Positions 42,504 through 51,071 are shown, counted from the stretch's first letter. The stretch is 64,000 bases of DNA from Atopomonas hussainii (GCF_900109735.1 NZ_FOAS01000001.1:186001-250000); one strand, 5' to 3'. The notes: a model not told the origin generated them from the letters alone. Translations and numbers: made by a program.

Positions 42504-45119
42504 ATGGAACGTTACTTAGATTTTGTCGAGCGCTATGCCAAGGCGTTGCTGCTCCTGCTGTTCGCCATCACCGCCTACTTCACCTATGCGCTGGGCTCAC
42601 TGACTTCCGATACCAACCCGTATCTGCTCAAAGACACCCACCCGGCACGCAAAACCATCATCGACTTGCAGCAAGAATTCACCGGCACCTTCGACTCGGT
42701 GATGGTGTCACTGCATAACCCGCAGGGAGTGTTCAACCGCACCTCGCTGAATGCCTTGTACGCCCTCTCGCAAGCCGCGCGCTTGGTGGTGCTAAGCAAC
42801 GAGCAAGATGCCCAGCAGTTGGCCAACCTGCTGGCCAAACACCCTGCCGATCAGCAGGCGCAGCAACTGTTTGCCGACATTCAGGCCGAGGGCCTCAGCC
42901 AAAACGACTACCGCCAACTGCAAGCCCTGCGCGACCACGCCCATGCCCAAGCATGGCACCCGCAAGACCGGCAATTTCTCGACTTTCTCACCGAACGGGT
43001 TAACCCCATCCGTGAGATGGCCTCGATGGGCGATCTGGAAAACATCCTGCTCAGTCAGGATGGCGAAATCCTCATCCACAAGACCCTGCGCGCCTATGAC
43101 ATGAACCCGGCCGAGGTCGAAAGCGAGATCATGAACAACGAGCTGATGCTCAACGGCGTGATCTCAACGGACAAAACCGTCGCCCTGCTGGTTGCCGAAC
43201 TCGGCACCAAACAAGATGACGCCCAAGCGCAGCTACGTGCTTACCAGATCTTCCGCAAGATCGTCGCCGACTACCAAGCCGAGCACCCCGAGTTCACCGA
43301 CGAGGTGTTTATCGCCGGCATGCCGATCTTCATCGGCGCCCAACAAGAAATCATCGACCACGACCTGGCCGTGCTGTTTCCGGTGGTCTTCTTGCTGATC
43401 ACCGCGCTGCTGTTGGTGTTCTTCCGCAAGACCTTAGGCGTCGTGCTGCCGCTGACCAACATCATGCTCTGCACCCTGTGGACGCTAGGCTGCATGGCCT
43501 TGCTGGATGTGCCGATTGACCTGCTGACCAGCGTGCTGCCGGTGTTCCTGTTCACCATCTGTTGCTCGGACGCCGTGCACGTGATGGCCGAATACTACGA
43601 GCAGAAAAAAGCCGGCTTAAACAACCGCGAAGCCAACCGCGAAACCATGCGCCTGATGGCCATGCCGGTGGTGCTGACCACCATGACCACCATCGCCACC
43701 TTCGTCATCTCCACCATGACCAACATCGTCAGCATCCGTAACTTCGGCATTTTCATGTCGGTGGGGCTGGCCGTGGCCTTGTTGATTTCGCTGATCCTGA
43801 TTCCCGCGTGGATTAGCCTCTGGGGCCGTGACAGCAAGTCGCAAGCGGCAGCAGCGAGCAAGCCTTCGCTTATTTCCGTTGCCTTGGTTAGCCTGTGCGG
43901 CCGCCTGATTGCCCGGCGTAAACTGGCTCTGCTGGTGCTGCTACCGCTGATGGCCGTCGCTACCGTGCTGACTTTTAACGTCAAAATCGAAGACTCGGGC
44001 ATCGCCTACTTCAAAGAAGACAGCGCCATCCGCATCTCCGATGAATTCATTAACCGCCATGTCGCTGGCACCGCCCCCGGCTGGATTGCCATCGACAGCA
44101 AAAAACCACGCGGTGTGCTGGACGTTGAAGTGGTGGCCTTCATCGACAAGCTCGACCAGTTCCTGCGCGCACAACCGGATATCAGCTACGGCTACTCGCT
44201 GGCTACCTATGTGAAGCGCATGAATCTGGTGCTTAACGATATGCAGCCCGCTTATCTGCGTGTACCCGGCCCGCGCGAGACAATACGCAGCCGCGATGAC
44301 GACGGCCAAATCGAGCAATTTGAAGTGGACGGCAACGACCTGATCGCCCAACACGTGATGTTGTTTGAAAACGGCGGCGGCTCAGACCTGACCAACGTGC
44401 TGAACGCCGACTACTCCAAGGCCCTGACCCTGTTCACCATGACCTCCTCGGTGGCCAGCGATTACCAGAGCCTGCTCGACCGCCTCGACGTTTGGCTGGC
44501 CGAGAACAAGCCGGCGCATCTGGAAATCACCCACGCCGGCACCCCCGTAATCTGGACCGGCGTGCTGCAAGAGATCACCCGTGGCCAAGTGCTGAGCTTC
44601 ACCTTGGCCATGCTGGTGGTCGGCGGGATGATGATGTTCTGGCTGCGCTCGGTACGCTTGGGCCTGCTCGGCATGCTGACCTTGCTATGCACCTCGGTAA
44701 GCCTGTACGCCGGCATGTACCTGTTCGATATCGAGCTGAATATCGGTACCGCACTGGTGACCTTCCTAGTGGTTGGCGTGGTCGACTACGCGGTGCACTT
44801 GCTGTCGCGCATCAAGCGCTACGTCGAGCACGGCCAAGCTATCGACGCGGCCATTCTTAGCGCCATGCACAGCGTGGGGCGCTCGACGATTGTCAACGTG
44901 GTGATCTTCTCGGTCGGCTTCTTGGCCTTGTTGTTCTCCGACTACAAGCCAATTATCGACCTGGGCATGTTGGTCGCCTTGGCCCTGCTGATCAGCGGCA
45001 TCATGACCATTCTGGTAATCACCTTAGTGGCACCGTGGTTCTTTGCCGCCGTCCGCCCACTTAACGCGCCAAACGAAGTGGTCTTGAGTCCTGCTGGCAA
45101 CTTAGTTAGCGAGGGCTAA
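42504..45119 (+). CDS. RND/MMPL-family exporter (COG1033 type)
   Basis: Inner-membrane transporter of 871 residues made of two repeats. Each has one helix, a large periplasmic loop and a five-helix bundle (residues ~290-430 and ~690-850). Hydrophobic segments such as VLFPVVFLLITALLLVFFR and IGTALVTFLVVGVVDYAVHLLSRIKRY, and DAVHVMAEYYEQKK, match lipid-exporting RND proteins (HpnN/MMPL-like). With the LolA-like and DUF1302-like genes it forms a complete envelope route for a hydrophobic product. Last plus-strand gene of the cluster. Confidence 0.92.
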   Translation: MERYLDFVERYAKALLLLLFAITAYFTYALGSLTSDTNPYLLKDTHPARKTIIDLQQEFTGTFDSVMVSLHNPQGVFNRTSLNALYALSQAARLVVLSNEQDAQQLANLLAKHPADQQAQQLFADIQAEGLSQNDYRQLQALRDHAHAQAWHPQDRQFLDFLTERVNPIREMASMGDLENILLSQDGEILIHKTLRAYDMNPAEVESEIMNNELMLNGVISTDKTVALLVAELGTKQDDAQAQLRAYQIFRKIVADYQAEHPEFTDEVFIAGMPIFIGAQQEIIDHDLAVLFPVVFLLITALLLVFFRKTLGVVLPLTNIMLCTLWTLGCMALLDVPIDLLTSVLPVFLFTICCSDAVHVMAEYYEQKKAGLNNREANRETMRLMAMPVVLTTMTTIATFVISTMTNIVSIRNFGIFMSVGLAVALLISLILIPAWISLWGRDSKSQAAAASKPSLISVALVSLCGRLIARRKLALLVLLPLMAVATVLTFNVKIEDSGIAYFKEDSAIRISDEFINRHVAGTAPGWIAIDSKKPRGVLDVEVVAFIDKLDQFLRAQPDISYGYSLATYVKRMNLVLNDMQPAYLRVPGPRETIRSRDDDGQIEQFEVDGNDLIAQHVMLFENGGGSDLTNVLNADYSKALTLFTMTSSVASDYQSLLDRLDVWLAENKPAHLEITHAGTPVIWTGVLQEITRGQVLSFTLAMLVVGGMMMFWLRSVRLGLLGMLTLLCTSVSLYAGMYLFDIELNIGTALVTFLVVGVVDYAVHLLSRIKRYVEHGQAIDAAILSAMHSVGRSTIVNVVIFSVGFLALLFSDYKPIIDLGMLVALALLISGIMTILVITLVAPWFFAAVRPLNAPNEVVLSPAGNLVSEG

Positions 45120-45133
45120 ACCGTGCGCTGCTG

Positions 45134-45163
45134 CCGCTTATCCCCAAGCGCCGGGATAAGCGG
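45134..45163. terminator. Long perfect hairpin between the RND gene and convergent MerR gene
   Basis: CCGCTTATCCC (45134-45144) and GGGATAAGCGG (45153-45163) are perfect 11-bp arms with an 8-base loop. It stands 14 bases after the RND stop. There is no T-run, so it may act as a Rho-linked or mRNA-stabilising 3' structure for the cluster. Confidence 0.5.
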
Positions 45164-45257
45164 CCAGCCACACCACGGTGTAATGCACAGCGCTCCAGCG
45201 AACTGGCCGCCGCCGGCACATAACGCCGCAACATGCGCTGCAATAAGCAACTGAGGC

Positions 45258-45662
45258 CTACGCAGACTGGCGTTTTTTTTTCAGCTCAAGAGCTTCGGCT
45301 TCCAGCGGGCACTCGTGCCGCGACGCTTGCAGGTCTTCCTCGAACACCTCTAGGGCGTTAAAAACCGTTTCTAGCTGGAGGATTTCCGTGCAGATCTCAC
45401 GCTTCTTGCGCTGAATCTCGGCTTGGGCCAAGTCCCAGGGGAAACGTCCGCCGGTGTAGTCACGCAAGATATGCTGCAGCTCCTTGAGCTTGAAGCCCAA
45501 CTGCTGAGCGCACTTAATAAAGCGCAGCACTTCGACACTGGCCGGATCGTAGACCCGGTATTTTCCTTCACGCTTGGGCTGGGGCAGCAAGCCGATGTCT
45601 TCGTAATAACGAATCGACTTGATGGTCGTACCCGACAGCTCTGCTGCTTTTCCGATATACAT
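45258..45662 (-). CDS. MerR-family transcriptional regulator (likely cluster regulator)
   Basis: A 134-residue regulator. The N-terminal winged helix is YIGKAAELSGTTIKSIRYYEDIGLL followed by GKYRVYD, and a long dimerisation helix (QRKKREICTEILQLE) precedes a short C-terminal effector region with a single Cys (RHECPLE). The usual metal-site Cys/His arrangements of CueR or ZntR are not obvious. The ATG at 45662 gives the normal MerR start, with GGAAGG just upstream. Its convergent position at the end of the lipid cluster and the MerR-type promoter at 30.4 kb suggest it activates that cluster. The inducer is unknown. Confidence 0.88.
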   Translation of the reverse strand: MYIGKAAELSGTTIKSIRYYEDIGLLPQPKREGKYRVYDPASVEVLRFIKCAQQLGFKLKELQHILRDYTGGRFPWDLAQAEIQRKKREICTEILQLETVFNALEVFEEDLQASRHECPLEAEALELKKKRQSA

Positions 45663-45928
45663 ATGCCTTCCATTGCAGAGCGCGCCAAGCCAGGCTGAAC
45701 TCGGCGCAGCATTGATCACTCGCCGTACAGCTTGGCGACCTGAGGCTGCATTTTTGTGACGGCGACATTAAAAGTCAAAAAACAGACAAGTCGCAATGCA
45801 AGCAATCACTGCGCCAAGGGCCCGGCGCAGGTTTTTCGTTCGATCCTTCAGTGCACCACGCACTGCATGCGTGCAGCGCACGCTATGCCGCACCGTATTG
45901 GCTCACGCCATGCGCAAACGCAGCTTAC

Positions 45929-46597
45929 TCAGTGCTGATGAACGTTACCGTCGGGGTGCACGTGGCTGTTCTCGTTAGCCGCCGGCGCGGCTGGTGCCGC
46001 GTGCTCGGCGTGGTCGGTGTGATCAGGTTGTGGGTGATGACTGCCAGTGTGGTCGTGCATGGCGCTTTCACCGCCGCCGTGTTGATGGCCATCGCTGCTA
46101 GCCACTAAGGCTTGGTATTCCTCGGCGCTTAACTGCGGCAAACGCTGCAACAGCGCGACCATGCCCCAGATGTACTCATCGGCCATGCTCTTGCCCCACG
46201 CCGGCATGCCGCTGGCTTTAATGCCGTGCTTGATCATCCAAAAACTTTGCGCCGGGTCGCGCGGCGGGTTGGCCGTGGCCAAATTCGGCGGCGCGGGGTA
46301 CAGCGCTTGGCTTAGCTCGGTCACCGCCACGCCCGGCGCCAAGTGGCAGCCAATACACATGGCCTGATAGTTACCCGCGCCTTGGCGGATCAACTCGGCA
46401 TCATCCAACGGCGGCACCGCAATCCCCGCCGACCGCCGCGCCACGGAACGCTCGCGCGCCACTCCTAAGATCTGGTGCACCACATCACTGTGCGGGTCAT
46501 CGGCCCCGACATTAATCGCCCCGGACAACACCACACCCGCTGCCGCTGCGGTAACCGCAACCCCGGTGATAACTAACGTGGCAATGACATTTCGCAC
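45929..46597 (-). CDS. Membrane-anchored cytochrome c with His-rich C-terminal tail
   Basis: A 222-residue protein: N-terminal signal/anchor helix (NVIATLVITGVAVTAAAAGVVLSG), a mono-haem cytochrome c domain with CIGCH (C81, C84, H85) and Met ligand in KASGMPAWG. A ~54-residue tail holds 13 His, rich in HxH, HDH and HH pairs, and could bind metal ions. I prefer the GTG at 46597 because GAGGAG lies 6 bases upstream; ATG starts at 46612 or beyond extend the cytoplasmic side. No oxidase or reductase gene is adjacent, so its electron partner is unknown. Confidence 0.82.
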   Translation of the reverse strand: MRNVIATLVITGVAVTAAAAGVVLSGAINVGADDPHSDVVHQILGVARERSVARRSAGIAVPPLDDAELIRQGAGNYQAMCIGCHLAPGVAVTELSQALYPAPPNLATANPPRDPAQSFWMIKHGIKASGMPAWGKSMADEYIWGMVALLQRLPQLSAEEYQALVASSDGHQHGGGESAMHDHTGSHHPQPDHTDHAEHAAPAAPAANENSHVHPDGNVHQH

Positions 46598-46956
46598 TGG
46601 GTGGCTCCTCATCTTGGCTAGTTGCCGCAGTGTTAGGTTTGACCTTGGGGGAAGGTCAAGGGTGGTTGGCTGAGCAGCCATGCTTGATGGCTGTTGTGGC
46701 AATGGACTTTTGGGGTGGAGGGCGGGTAGTGTCTAGTGACATTGATTTTTTGTTTTTCTAACTAAGCAACGCTGCGTTTCGATGTAAAGCCTTCGGTGAT
46801 TTTTTGGCAAGCAAGGTGAAGTGATATGTGAGCTTTTGGGCGGAGAACTCGGCAACTCTTTTCTCCACACAAGCAAACAATAAAAACACACAACTCTGCT
46901 TGACCAATAAAATCAAACCTACAAGCAATAAAGTAAGACCATAACAAGGACGTAAT
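46598..46956. other. AT-rich spacer without recognisable gene
   Basis: About 360 bases between the cytochrome c gene and the small membrane protein. Contains a short GGCTG-AG-CAGCC dyad near 46.67 kb, and the composition turns markedly AT-rich after 46.74 kb. Short open frames here lack ribosome sites and family resemblance. I see no RNA gene. Confidence 0.5.
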
Positions 46957-47223
46957 ATGGAAAACCCCATAGAAATCATGGCCGCCTGCGGAGCGCTAAT
47001 CGGCATAACCATGCTATTCGTTGGCCATGTATTCATCATGACCTCCGCATTCGCAAAGCATATAGCCTGGGGACTGAGCATTCTACTATTTGCCCCAGCC
47101 AGCATTATTTTCTCTATTGCACACTGGGACTATGCAAACTACGGCGCCAAACTTTTCTTAAAAGGCCTAGCAGTATCAATAGCATGCGGCCTTATCTTCT
47201 CATACACCACCGGCACACAATAA
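46957..47223 (+). CDS. Small hypothetical membrane protein
   Basis: An 88-residue hydrophobic protein with about three transmembrane helices (AACGALIGITMLFVGHVFIM, HIAWGLSILLFAPASIIFS, FLKGLAVSIACGLIFSY). AAGGA lies 6 bases before the ATG. Codon use is AT-richer than in the flanking genes, in keeping with acquired or fast-evolving DNA. No family recognised. Confidence 0.6.
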   Translation: MENPIEIMAACGALIGITMLFVGHVFIMTSAFAKHIAWGLSILLFAPASIIFSIAHWDYANYGAKLFLKGLAVSIACGLIFSYTTGTQ

Positions 47224-47450
47224 AAACAAGACAAATATATCAACCACCTCTACAAGAGGGATAGATTGTAAATCAACTATTAGCCATAAACCATACCAAA
47301 GGGCGTGAAAAATAATTAAAGTAAGCAGTAGAGAAACGGAGCCGCCAGCTTAACAGTCAGTGTGGTGACACCTCTGTAAAGCGGCAATAGAGACATTTGC
47401 ATCGCAATATGTAATCACAATTATGCCCCACAGCAAATTGGTAACTAGAA

Positions 47451-48056
47451 TTGAGTATTTTAAATACAATACCCGTAACCGCTATCCGAAATACTACCTT
47501 ACCCGCATATCTACTACTCTTATGTGTACACATGACATCCTATGGTGGTACAAAAACAGATGATCCAAACGAAGTTGTAATTAAAACACCGACTGGCGAA
47601 GTAGTCGCCGAGCACCGGACTGAGGAGCCCTTTCAGCAAGATATCTCCCCAGTGAAGGCTAATGTTATTTCAGAGATCTCTGCTCTTGCCCGCGAGGCTT
47701 CTAACTTCCAACAGAAATACTTGCCAGTAGTAACAATTCTGTCGCTCGAAACGCTGGATCAAGCGGTTATGCACTGGCGGAATGATGACGTGAGTGACTA
47801 CAGCGAACGTGAGGTCATAGCGATTCTTGGTGCTTATCTTGGAGAAAGGCTTGCCGCAGACTTTGGATTAAAGTGGGTTATCGTATCCGACAAGTATGGT
47901 ACTGACTATGCGGTGACAGATAATGAAAGAGGCACTCAAGTATTTCCATTCTCATCTGTTGCTAAGCGCATAGACCTTACGGAAGCTAGGATTATGGTCG
48001 GAATTTACTACACAGCTAAGCATGGAATCGAAAATAGCAGAGCAAATAGAAATTAG
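47451..48056 (+). CDS. DUF3806-like secreted protein, uncertain start
   Basis: An open frame of 201 residues with an N-terminal hydrophobic stretch (LPAYLLLLCVHMTSYGG) that may be a signal peptide. A C-terminal region (VIAILGAYLGERLAADFGLKWV, then DKYGTDYAVTDNERGTQVFPF) resembles DUF3806. The frame begins with TTG and no ribosome site is visible, so the start is doubtful and the gene could be degenerate. It is AT-rich like its neighbour. Confidence 0.55.
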   Translation: MSILNTIPVTAIRNTTLPAYLLLLCVHMTSYGGTKTDDPNEVVIKTPTGEVVAEHRTEEPFQQDISPVKANVISEISALAREASNFQQKYLPVVTILSLETLDQAVMHWRNDDVSDYSEREVIAILGAYLGERLAADFGLKWVIVSDKYGTDYAVTDNERGTQVFPFSSVAKRIDLTEARIMVGIYYTAKHGIENSRANRN

Positions 48057-48138
48057 CTTTAAAAATAAAAAGTAGGAAATTTATAATGTAGTTCGTTGCC
48101 TGTGTTTCATTGTTAGTTCTGCTTTCGCCTCCCGGCGA

Positions 48139-48167
48139 CTTACTATTCTTTGCGAAAGAATAGTAAG
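48139..48167. repeat. Perfect 13-bp palindromic repeat element
   Basis: CTTACTATTCTTT-GCG-AAAGAATAGTAAG. The form (TTACT...TTCTTT/AAAGAA...AGTAAG followed by CAxAAGAAA and a C-run) resembles dispersed intergenic repeats common in Pseudomonas-like genomes. Non-coding. Confidence 0.65.
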
Positions 48168-48308
48168 CACAAGAAACAGGCCCCCAACATTGGCTCGGCT
48201 GCGCCGAGTTCCCTCGCTCCAGGCCTGCTGGAGGGGGCATTGGTGCAGGTCGATGGTTTGGCGGTTTGCACGTCTAGATTGATGTTTGTTTATTACTTGT
48301 TTGTTATT

Positions 48309-48418
48309 CCCTCACCCCGGCCCTCTCCCAAAGGGAGAGGGGGGAAAACGGCTGATTAGCTTGGACTAGGCGTTTGCATTTAAGCCCTCTCCCTTGAGGG
48401 AGAGGGTTGGGTGCGGGT
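48309..48418. repeat. Inverted pair of REP-like palindromes (BIME-like)
   Basis: Two copies of CCCTCTCCC-n3-4-GGGAGAGGG, at 48321-48341 and 48385-48406. They carry related flanks (CTCACCCCGG before the first, TTGGGTGCGGG after the second) in opposite orientation. This is the head-to-tail/inverted layout of bacterial REP/BIME elements, and such elements lie in intergenic DNA. Confidence 0.75.
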
Positions 48419-48479
48419 GTTGAATATGAATGCCATTGATTCAGCGCGCACCAACTGCCCCTTTTATCCGGCTGAGTGC

Positions 48480-48745
48480 AGGCTGGCTGGAGCGGGGTAA
48501 GCCGCAGGGATGCGGCGCAAGCGGCGATGGGCTAGGGATAGCCCTTCGCCGTGGCCCTGCGTAAGCCTGCCGGAGCGAAGGAATCCAGCGAAGCTGGACC
48601 GGATAGTGGGGCAAGCGTTTTGGGTTACTTTTGCCGCGACTGGCAAAAGTGACTCGCCCGGGAAGGGCGAAACAAGAAGGCTCGATAAACTCGGCAATCT
48701 GCTTAACGCCAAAACACCAAAGCCCATCGCTTTGCAGACCCAATG
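48480..48745. repeat. Dispersed intergenic repeat element with two internal dyads
   Basis: Non-coding block containing GTTACTTTTGCC (48624-48635) opposite GGCAAAAGTGAC (48642-48653), with one mismatch. A second dyad TCGCCC-n5-GGGCGA follows immediately. The GTTACTTTTG...CAAAAGT.AC core followed by a CGCCC/GGGCG stem is a widespread Pseudomonas-type intergenic repeat that often yields spurious short ORFs. I see no gene between 48057 and 48842. Confidence 0.6.
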
Positions 48746-48842
48746 CAACCTTAGTGAATGCTCAACAGGTTAGAGGATAAGCAAGGTAAACAGCGGCCCA
48801 CGATATGACCGCCCTGCAGTCACATCGTGAGCTGAGTTGAGC

Positions 48843-49940
48843 TTAGCGCCAGTTGTACAGCTGCTGCTCGGTCAGCGCACTAAGCTCGCTGGCTTGCGCG
48901 CGGAAGGCCTTCATCGATGCCCAAATGCGGCTGCCCAAGTCGCTTTGCGCGGCAAAGTCATCCAGCACTTCTTCGCTGGCGGTGCGCAGCGCTTTGATCA
49001 CCTCGTCAGGGAATTGGGCAAACTCCACCCCTTCGGTTTTCAGGCTTTGCAGCGCTTGCGCGTTGTTGAAGGTGAAGTCGTCGAGCATGTCGGCGTTACA
49101 GCTGCGCGCGGCTTCTACCACGATGGCGGCGAGGTCGTCGGGCAGTTGGTTGAGCGCGGTTTGGTTGATCAGCAGCTCCAGCACCGCTTGCGGCTCTTGC
49201 CAGCCCGGCGCGTAGTAGTAGCTGGCGGCTTTGTGCAGGCCAAAGGCTAAGTCATTGTAGGGGCCGATCCACTCAGTGGCGTCGATGGCGCCGGTTTGCA
49301 GCGCGGTGAAGATCTCGCTGCCGGGCATGATCACCGGGGTTGCGCCCAATTTAGCCAACACTTCGCCGCCTAACCCCGGCATACGGATTTTTAGCCCGGC
49401 GAGGTCTTCCACCTTGTCGATGCGCTTGTTGAACCAGCCGCCCATCTGCATGCCCGAGTTGCCACAGGCAAAGGGCTTCACGCCAAACGGGGCGTAGGCT
49501 TCGTCCCACAGGGCTTGGCCGCCACCTTTGTGCAGCCAGGCGTTCATTTCTTGCGCCGACAGGCCAAAGGGTACAGTGGTGAAGAAGGTCGCGGCGGCGA
49601 CTTTGCCCTTCCAGTAATACGCCGCGCCGTGGCCGATTTCCGCGGTGCCGCGCGACACGGCGTCGAACACTTCCATTGGCGGCACTAGCTCGCCGCCGGC
49701 GAACACTTTAATGGTTAAGCGCCCGCCACTCATGCGCGTGACGATATCGGCAAAGCGCTGCGCACCGGTGCCCAAGGCGGGGAAGTTTTTCGGCCACGCG
49801 GTGACCATCTTCCACTCAAAGCGCTGTTGCTCAGGCTTGCCTGCGCTTGCCGGCGCTTGTTGTTCTTCTTGTTTGCAGGCCGACAAACCCAGCGCCGCCA
49901 AGCCCAAACCCGCAGCACCGATCAGTTCACGACGTTTCAT
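48843..49940 (-). CDS. Orphan TRAP-type (DctP/TakP-like) solute-binding lipoprotein
   Basis: A 365-residue binding protein. The N-terminus MKRRELIGAAGLGLAALGLSAC combines a twin-Arg-like start with a lipobox (LSAC), indicating an exported lipoprotein. The DctP fold follows (WKMVTAWPKNFPALGTGAQRFAD, FDAVSRGTAEIGHGAAYYWKGK, GLKIRMPGLGGEVLAKLGATPV, GAIDATEWIGPYNDLAFG), close to 2-oxoacid-binding TakP-like members. No DctQ/DctM genes adjoin it, so it either uses a distant permease or acts in sensing. RBS AAGGAA precedes the ATG. Confidence 0.88.
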   Translation of the reverse strand: MKRRELIGAAGLGLAALGLSACKQEEQQAPASAGKPEQQRFEWKMVTAWPKNFPALGTGAQRFADIVTRMSGGRLTIKVFAGGELVPPMEVFDAVSRGTAEIGHGAAYYWKGKVAAATFFTTVPFGLSAQEMNAWLHKGGGQALWDEAYAPFGVKPFACGNSGMQMGGWFNKRIDKVEDLAGLKIRMPGLGGEVLAKLGATPVIMPGSEIFTALQTGAIDATEWIGPYNDLAFGLHKAASYYYAPGWQEPQAVLELLINQTALNQLPDDLAAIVVEAARSCNADMLDDFTFNNAQALQSLKTEGVEFAQFPDEVIKALRTASEEVLDDFAAQSDLGSRIWASMKAFRAQASELSALTEQQLYNWR

Positions 49941-50081
49941 TAGCGTTCCTTGTTATTGGTAAGGCAGGCAGCACTATGCCAAGCCGCAAAGTGACCTGCC
50001 AGTCTAGCGGTAGAAGCCTTGCTCGTGAGGTGTAACCAGATCAGCAATTACGCCGATGACGAGCAACGCAGAACCCATTAC

Positions 50082-50579
50082 TTAGCCTGCGGTAATGGCG
50101 GTTAGTCTCTGTGCAGCGCTGGCCAATAAGCAGCGCGAGTACAGGCGATGAAATCCTGTCAACGCCTGAAAGCCCACTCCCAGTTTTCCGCTCGGTTGCA
50201 GCGGGACAACCGCCGAGCCAAAAAATAGACGTGTCGCCGGTGGATTGCTTGGCAGCGGCTGCACGCTCAACCACGAACGTGTGCGTCCAACCGCCAAGAC
50301 AATCTCCTGCGGCCTACGCGCGCTCACCTGCCATGCCGAGAAGTGCAGCAATTCGCCAAGCGCTAACTGCCGCGCCAGTGCATCACTTGCAGGCATGCCC
50401 ATCAGCAGCCCAATCAGACCACGCTCTACCTTAAACAGCCGCGAGGTGTAAAAGGCTTCGATCCACACAGGCAATGTAATAGCACCAGGCACCGTGAGCG
50501 TGTAGCAATCGGTGAAAGCACCACTGGCTTGGTAGCTGGCCAACAAGGAATCGACGGGGACAGAGGTAGCGACGGGCAT
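50082..50579 (-). CDS. Hypothetical protein
   Basis: A 165-residue soluble protein with good ribosome site AGAAGG, 6 bases before the ATG. Features include an aromatic N-terminal block (ITLPVWIEAFYTSRLFKVERGLIGLL) and a beta-rich C-terminal part (TRLFFGSAVVPL, LGVGFQALTGFHRLYSRCLL). The pattern loosely recalls DUF2867 proteins but I cannot assign it. It lies downstream of the VOC/AraC pair on the same strand with a 54-base gap. Confidence 0.6.
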   Translation of the reverse strand: MPVATSVPVDSLLASYQASGAFTDCYTLTVPGAITLPVWIEAFYTSRLFKVERGLIGLLMGMPASDALARQLALGELLHFSAWQVSARRPQEIVLAVGRTRSWLSVQPLPSNPPATRLFFGSAVVPLQPSGKLGVGFQALTGFHRLYSRCLLASAAQRLTAITAG

Positions 50580-50633
50580 ATATAACCTTCTGTTAGAGCA
50601 CCGCTTAGTTAGCGCGACGGTAGCTGCCGGGAG

Positions 50634-51071
50634 TTACTTGCCAAGCTCAGCCAACGCCTGCGCAGTGTAGTTGTGCGCAAATTCTGTCGACGGCAGAACA
50701 GGCGCAATCACATCGATCAACACCCCATTGGGGTCCACGGTGATGAAATGCCGCTGACCAAAGTCTTCGGCACGCAGGTTTACTAGCATTGGCAATCCCG
50801 CCTGGCATAGCCGCTGGTATTCATCATCAACGTCTTCCACTTCCAAGTTGATGATTAGGCCATTGCTCACTTTGCCACGGAAATCCGCCGGCACACTGGG
50901 GTGCTGCGGGTCGAGAAACGCCATTTCAAAACAGGCCGCCTGCGTGGTTTTCAAACTCACGTACCACGGCGAGTCGAAGGTGACTGTCAACGGAAAATGG
51001 GCTGTCCAGAAAGCCGCCGAGGCCGCCACATCGTGGCTCATGATGACGGGATACAGGCTGGTGATCTTCAT
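50634..51071 (-). CDS. VOC-family (glyoxalase/bleomycin-resistance-like) protein
   Basis: A 145-residue VOC fold: an N-terminal half [20 protein letters not shown] and a C-terminal half ending [16 protein letters not shown]. Metal ligand positions are not clear, so it may be a binding or resistance protein rather than a glyoxalase. The start overlaps the AraC gene stop (ATGA), and the pair is a common AraC-effector unit. Confidence 0.85.
   Translation of the reverse strand: MKITSLYPVIMSHDVAASAAFWTAHFPLTVTFDSPWYVSLKTTQAACFEMAFLDPQHPSVPADFRGKVSNGLIINLEVEDVDDEYQRLCQAGLPMLVNLRAEDFGQRHFITVDPNGVLIDVIAPVLPSTEFAHNYTAQALAELGK

Noticed and set aside
30531-45119. Assignment of the cluster as an aryl-polyene locus
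   Set aside because: It shares KS, ACP, LolA-like and RND/MMPL parts, but lacks dehydratases, an ammonia-lyase or AMP-ligase and glycosyl/acyltransferases, and has the aminotransferase-reductase fusion instead.
48441-48773. Three overlapping short ORFs on both strands
   Set aside because: They lie within the dispersed repeat element and resemble the spurious hypothetical proteins usually called on such repeats; no ribosome sites.
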